Source of the DNA: Tribonema minus
Taxonomy: Eukaryota; Sar; Xanthophyceae; Tribonematales; Tribonemataceae
DNA length: 64,000 nucleotides
Direction: 5' to 3'
NCBI GenBank assembly: GCA_017506865.1
Contig: JAFCMP010000090.1
Span: 682,001 to 746,000 of the forward strand
This document shows positions 62,261-64,000 of this stretch, one piece after another (position 1 is the stretch's first letter; each line of letters begins with the position of its first letter). Under the pieces are notes generated by a model that saw only the letters and a program-made list of their open reading frames with translations, searched no databases and was not told where the DNA came from. A program made the position numbers and the translations under genes.

Positions 62261-64000
62261 TCATACCCTGGTCCTACTAGCATATTCCACTTTTCGAGAA
62301 GGTGACATTTCCTCCCAAAGCTTCCTTAGTTCATCATTGGCATTCATTGCTGGGTCAGGATCTCCTCTCCTGGTGAGTTCTCTCTCCACTGCACCCCGTT
62401 CATCTGCACTGAAGCGATCGAAGAACTTGCGCTCTGCTGTGTCTATTGTGTGTCCCTTAGAGATGAAGTGGCGCAATATGCGCTCATATTCTGCAGTGTT
62501 CTGCACTGCATCATGATCAACGGCCCACACATTGTCATCTTCATCTTCCTCATCATCATCACTATCAGGCTTGCCTTGGTCGCCATAGTAGTAGTAGCTA
62601 GCCCGCTCCTCGTCATCTTGGTTATTCCAAGCGATAATTGTAAATCGTTCAATGTTAGCCTCAGTGGCAGCTAGCTTTCGCCTGTTGATTAGATCGACAA
62701 TGTAATCACGATGCTTATTCTTGTAATTATGGAGGCACAGCTCTCCAACTAATTCCTGTTGCTGGTCGTTTGTCAGTGCTTTCCAGGCGGCCATGACCTT
62801 CTTGTTGACTTCCTCATTGCTGTCTTCAGACTTTACGAGGCCCTTTTCAAATTGCTTGTCTACAAAGTATGAGAATGCATAGTGTAGTAGCTCAGGCACC
62901 TCAGCGGTAACATCATCGTCATAGTCCGCCTCTGGCTCATACTGGTCCTTAGCATTTTCCTCCATTTGTAGCCACTCCAGTTGCATCTTATCATTGAACT
63001 CGTCATCGCTCAACTCTCTGCCTCCGTTCTCCCTTTTCCACTTTGCATTCTTGGTATCCTCTTGTGCATCAAAGAATATGTGGTAGCGGGGATCGTCCAC
63101 AGGGTCAACAAACATGTTGCGCTGCGCATCAGTCATTGTTGTCCATCGCTGAGCAAGAAAAGCATCCTTTTCTGTGGCAGTCATGTTGCCAAGTTGACGT
63201 CCCACAGCCCACTTGAATACATCAAAGTCACCAATGAGTTGATCTCCATCTTCATCAAGGTTGGCGGCTGCAGCACCGTAGGTTGCCTTGCGTTCAGCAT
63301 TCAGCCTTGTCCACTTTTTGACTGCTGCCTTCATGACTTCATAACGGAATGCGTGTCTGCCCTTGTCCTTCAGCTCTGTCTCTGTAGCCTCATAGGTGTC
63401 TGCAAAGAAGGCGTCGAATGCTGCATGCTCACTCACAGGTATGTCTTTGATTAGGAGCGACTCATCTGCAAACTCACAGCGTTGCATGTCAGTCATGCTT
63501 CTCCAATTATTCAGCGCCTTCAATTCTACTTCATGCTTGCTGGCATCTGCTGGCATGAGCTCACGTATATCTTCTTCCTGATCAATCAGATAGACGTCAA
63601 AATTGGGCATAGGCATGTCATAGTACAGCTTCTTGTCTTCATCGTCCATGGCAGCCCATGCTCGTTCAATTGCTGCATGGATGTCTGCAGCACTAGTGCC
63701 TGAGCGGTATAGATTAGGCTCAGATCTCACCTGCTTGAATCTTTTCAGCGCTACTTTAATGTCCCTAGTCTCTGGTTTGGGCGATGCCCGTGCTTTTCCC
63801 TTCCCCTTACCTTTCCTGTTGGACTCGTCGCTAGTCTCTGAAGTAGGTGATGCACGTGCCTTACCTTTCCCTTTACTTCTGGATGCATCAGGGCGACTAC
63901 CGCCCCTGAATGTGATATGACCTTTTGCCCTCATCTTTTCCATCCTCCGCTTTCTAGCCTCCTGAGCAGCTTTACTACTTGCCACAGAGAGTGAATTGGG
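62261..64000 (-). CDS. HMG-box-like array protein, 5' end beyond the window
   Basis: The frame stays open from the stop at 62261 to the window edge. Candidate starts inside are Met at 63940 (MEKMRAKGHITFRGG) or a GTG at 63985; an ATG beyond the edge is possible. A Lys/Gly/Arg/Ser-rich basic tail (about 30-75) is followed by seven helical units of about 60-70 residues with HMG-like spacing (F..F or Y..F, then W..M....+..Y/F). An acidic stretch (DSDDDEEDEDD) lies near 480. Giant viruses use HMG-array proteins for genome compaction. Confidence 0.6.
   Translation of the reverse strand, partial: PNSLSVASSKAAQEARKRRMEKMRAKGHITFRGGSRPDASRSKGKGKARASPTSETSDESNRKGKGKGKARASPKPETRDIKVALKRFKQVRSEPNLYRSGTSAADIHAAIERAWAAMDDEDKKLYYDMPMPNFDVYLIDQEEDIRELMPADASKHEVELKALNNWRSMTDMQRCEFADESLLIKDIPVSEHAAFDAFFADTYEATETELKDKGRHAFRYEVMKAAVKKWTRLNAERKATYGAAAANLDEDGDQLIGDFDVFKWAVGRQLGNMTATEKDAFLAQRWTTMTDAQRNMFVDPVDDPRYHIFFDAQEDTKNAKWKRENGGRELSDDEFNDKMQLEWLQMEENAKDQYEPEADYDDDVTAEVPELLHYAFSYFVDKQFEKGLVKSEDSNEEVNKKVMAAWKALTNDQQQELVGELCLHNYKNKHRDYIVDLINRRKLAATEANIERFTIIAWNNQDDEERASYYYYGDQGKPDSDDDEEDEDDNVWAVDHDAVQNTAEYERILRHFISKGHTIDTAERKFFDRFSADERGAVERELTRRGDPDPAMNANDELRKLWEEMSPSRKVEYASRTRV

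Noticed and set aside
1..64000. tRNA genes
   Set aside because: No cloverleaf with a T-loop GTTCGA/TTC box and matching acceptor stem was found by eye; a covariance-model scan would be needed to exclude them.

Overview
The window looks like part of a large DNA virus of a microbial eukaryote, or a copy of one integrated in its host genome. Gene families typical of giant viruses sit close together on both strands: Kelch, class-3 lipase, HNH-like and GIY-YIG nucleases, an SF2 helicase with helicase-associated repeats, Ulp1-type and USP-type deubiquitinase-like proteases, a PhyH oxygenase, a GH26 glycosidase, a MscS/MSL channel, a protein kinase-like fold, an HMG-like array and a discoidin/FN3 fibre-like protein. 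TATA-like elements recur 20-35 nt upstream of start codons. At least two genes carry GT-AG introns. No capsid, polymerase, packaging ATPase or primase gene is visible, so family assignment is open, and no tRNA or rRNA was recognised.

Layout: 1-4.3 kb holds Kelch, lipase, a membrane methyltransferase and a nuclear-targeted HNH-like protein. 4.6-17.0 kb holds very long Ala-rich, coiled-coil or membrane proteins of unknown role plus a thioredoxin-fold protein; the last of these (14.1-17.0 kb) is broken into three reading frames. 17.4-19.9 kb is a tandem-repeat block without supported genes. 20.2-29.7 kb again holds long coiled-coil, polyproline and membrane proteins. 29.9-32 kb has a mechanosensitive channel and a small zinc-motif protein; 32.0-32.9 kb is a second repeat block related to the first. 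33-39 kb is a giant fibre-like repeat gene, broken by a 26-bp deletion. 39-43 kb has Ulp1, a spliced USP, a zinc/coiled-coil protein and GIY-YIG. 43-45 kb has small genes and a secreted GH26. 45-50 kb has a helicase and a kinase-like protein. 50-54 kb has small genes, an iteron-like cluster, a spliced PhyH gene and a decayed tandem duplicate. 54-57 kb is dominated by a gene with fourteen near-identical 33-residue repeats. 57-64 kb holds coiled-coil, F-box-like, chromo-like and HMG-like proteins.

How the genes may work together (inference): lipase, GH26 and the fibre-like protein suit attachment to or breaching of a host envelope; Ulp1, USP and the F-box-like protein suit interference with host ubiquitin/SUMO signalling; HNH, GIY-YIG, helicase, HMG-array and chromo-like proteins suit nuclear DNA transactions; the long coiled-coil and membrane proteins may be virion components. 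Many frame breaks, two repeat blocks, microsatellites and introns fit either a decaying endogenous viral element or an active virus with intron-containing genes read through an error-prone long-read assembly. The sequence alone does not decide this.
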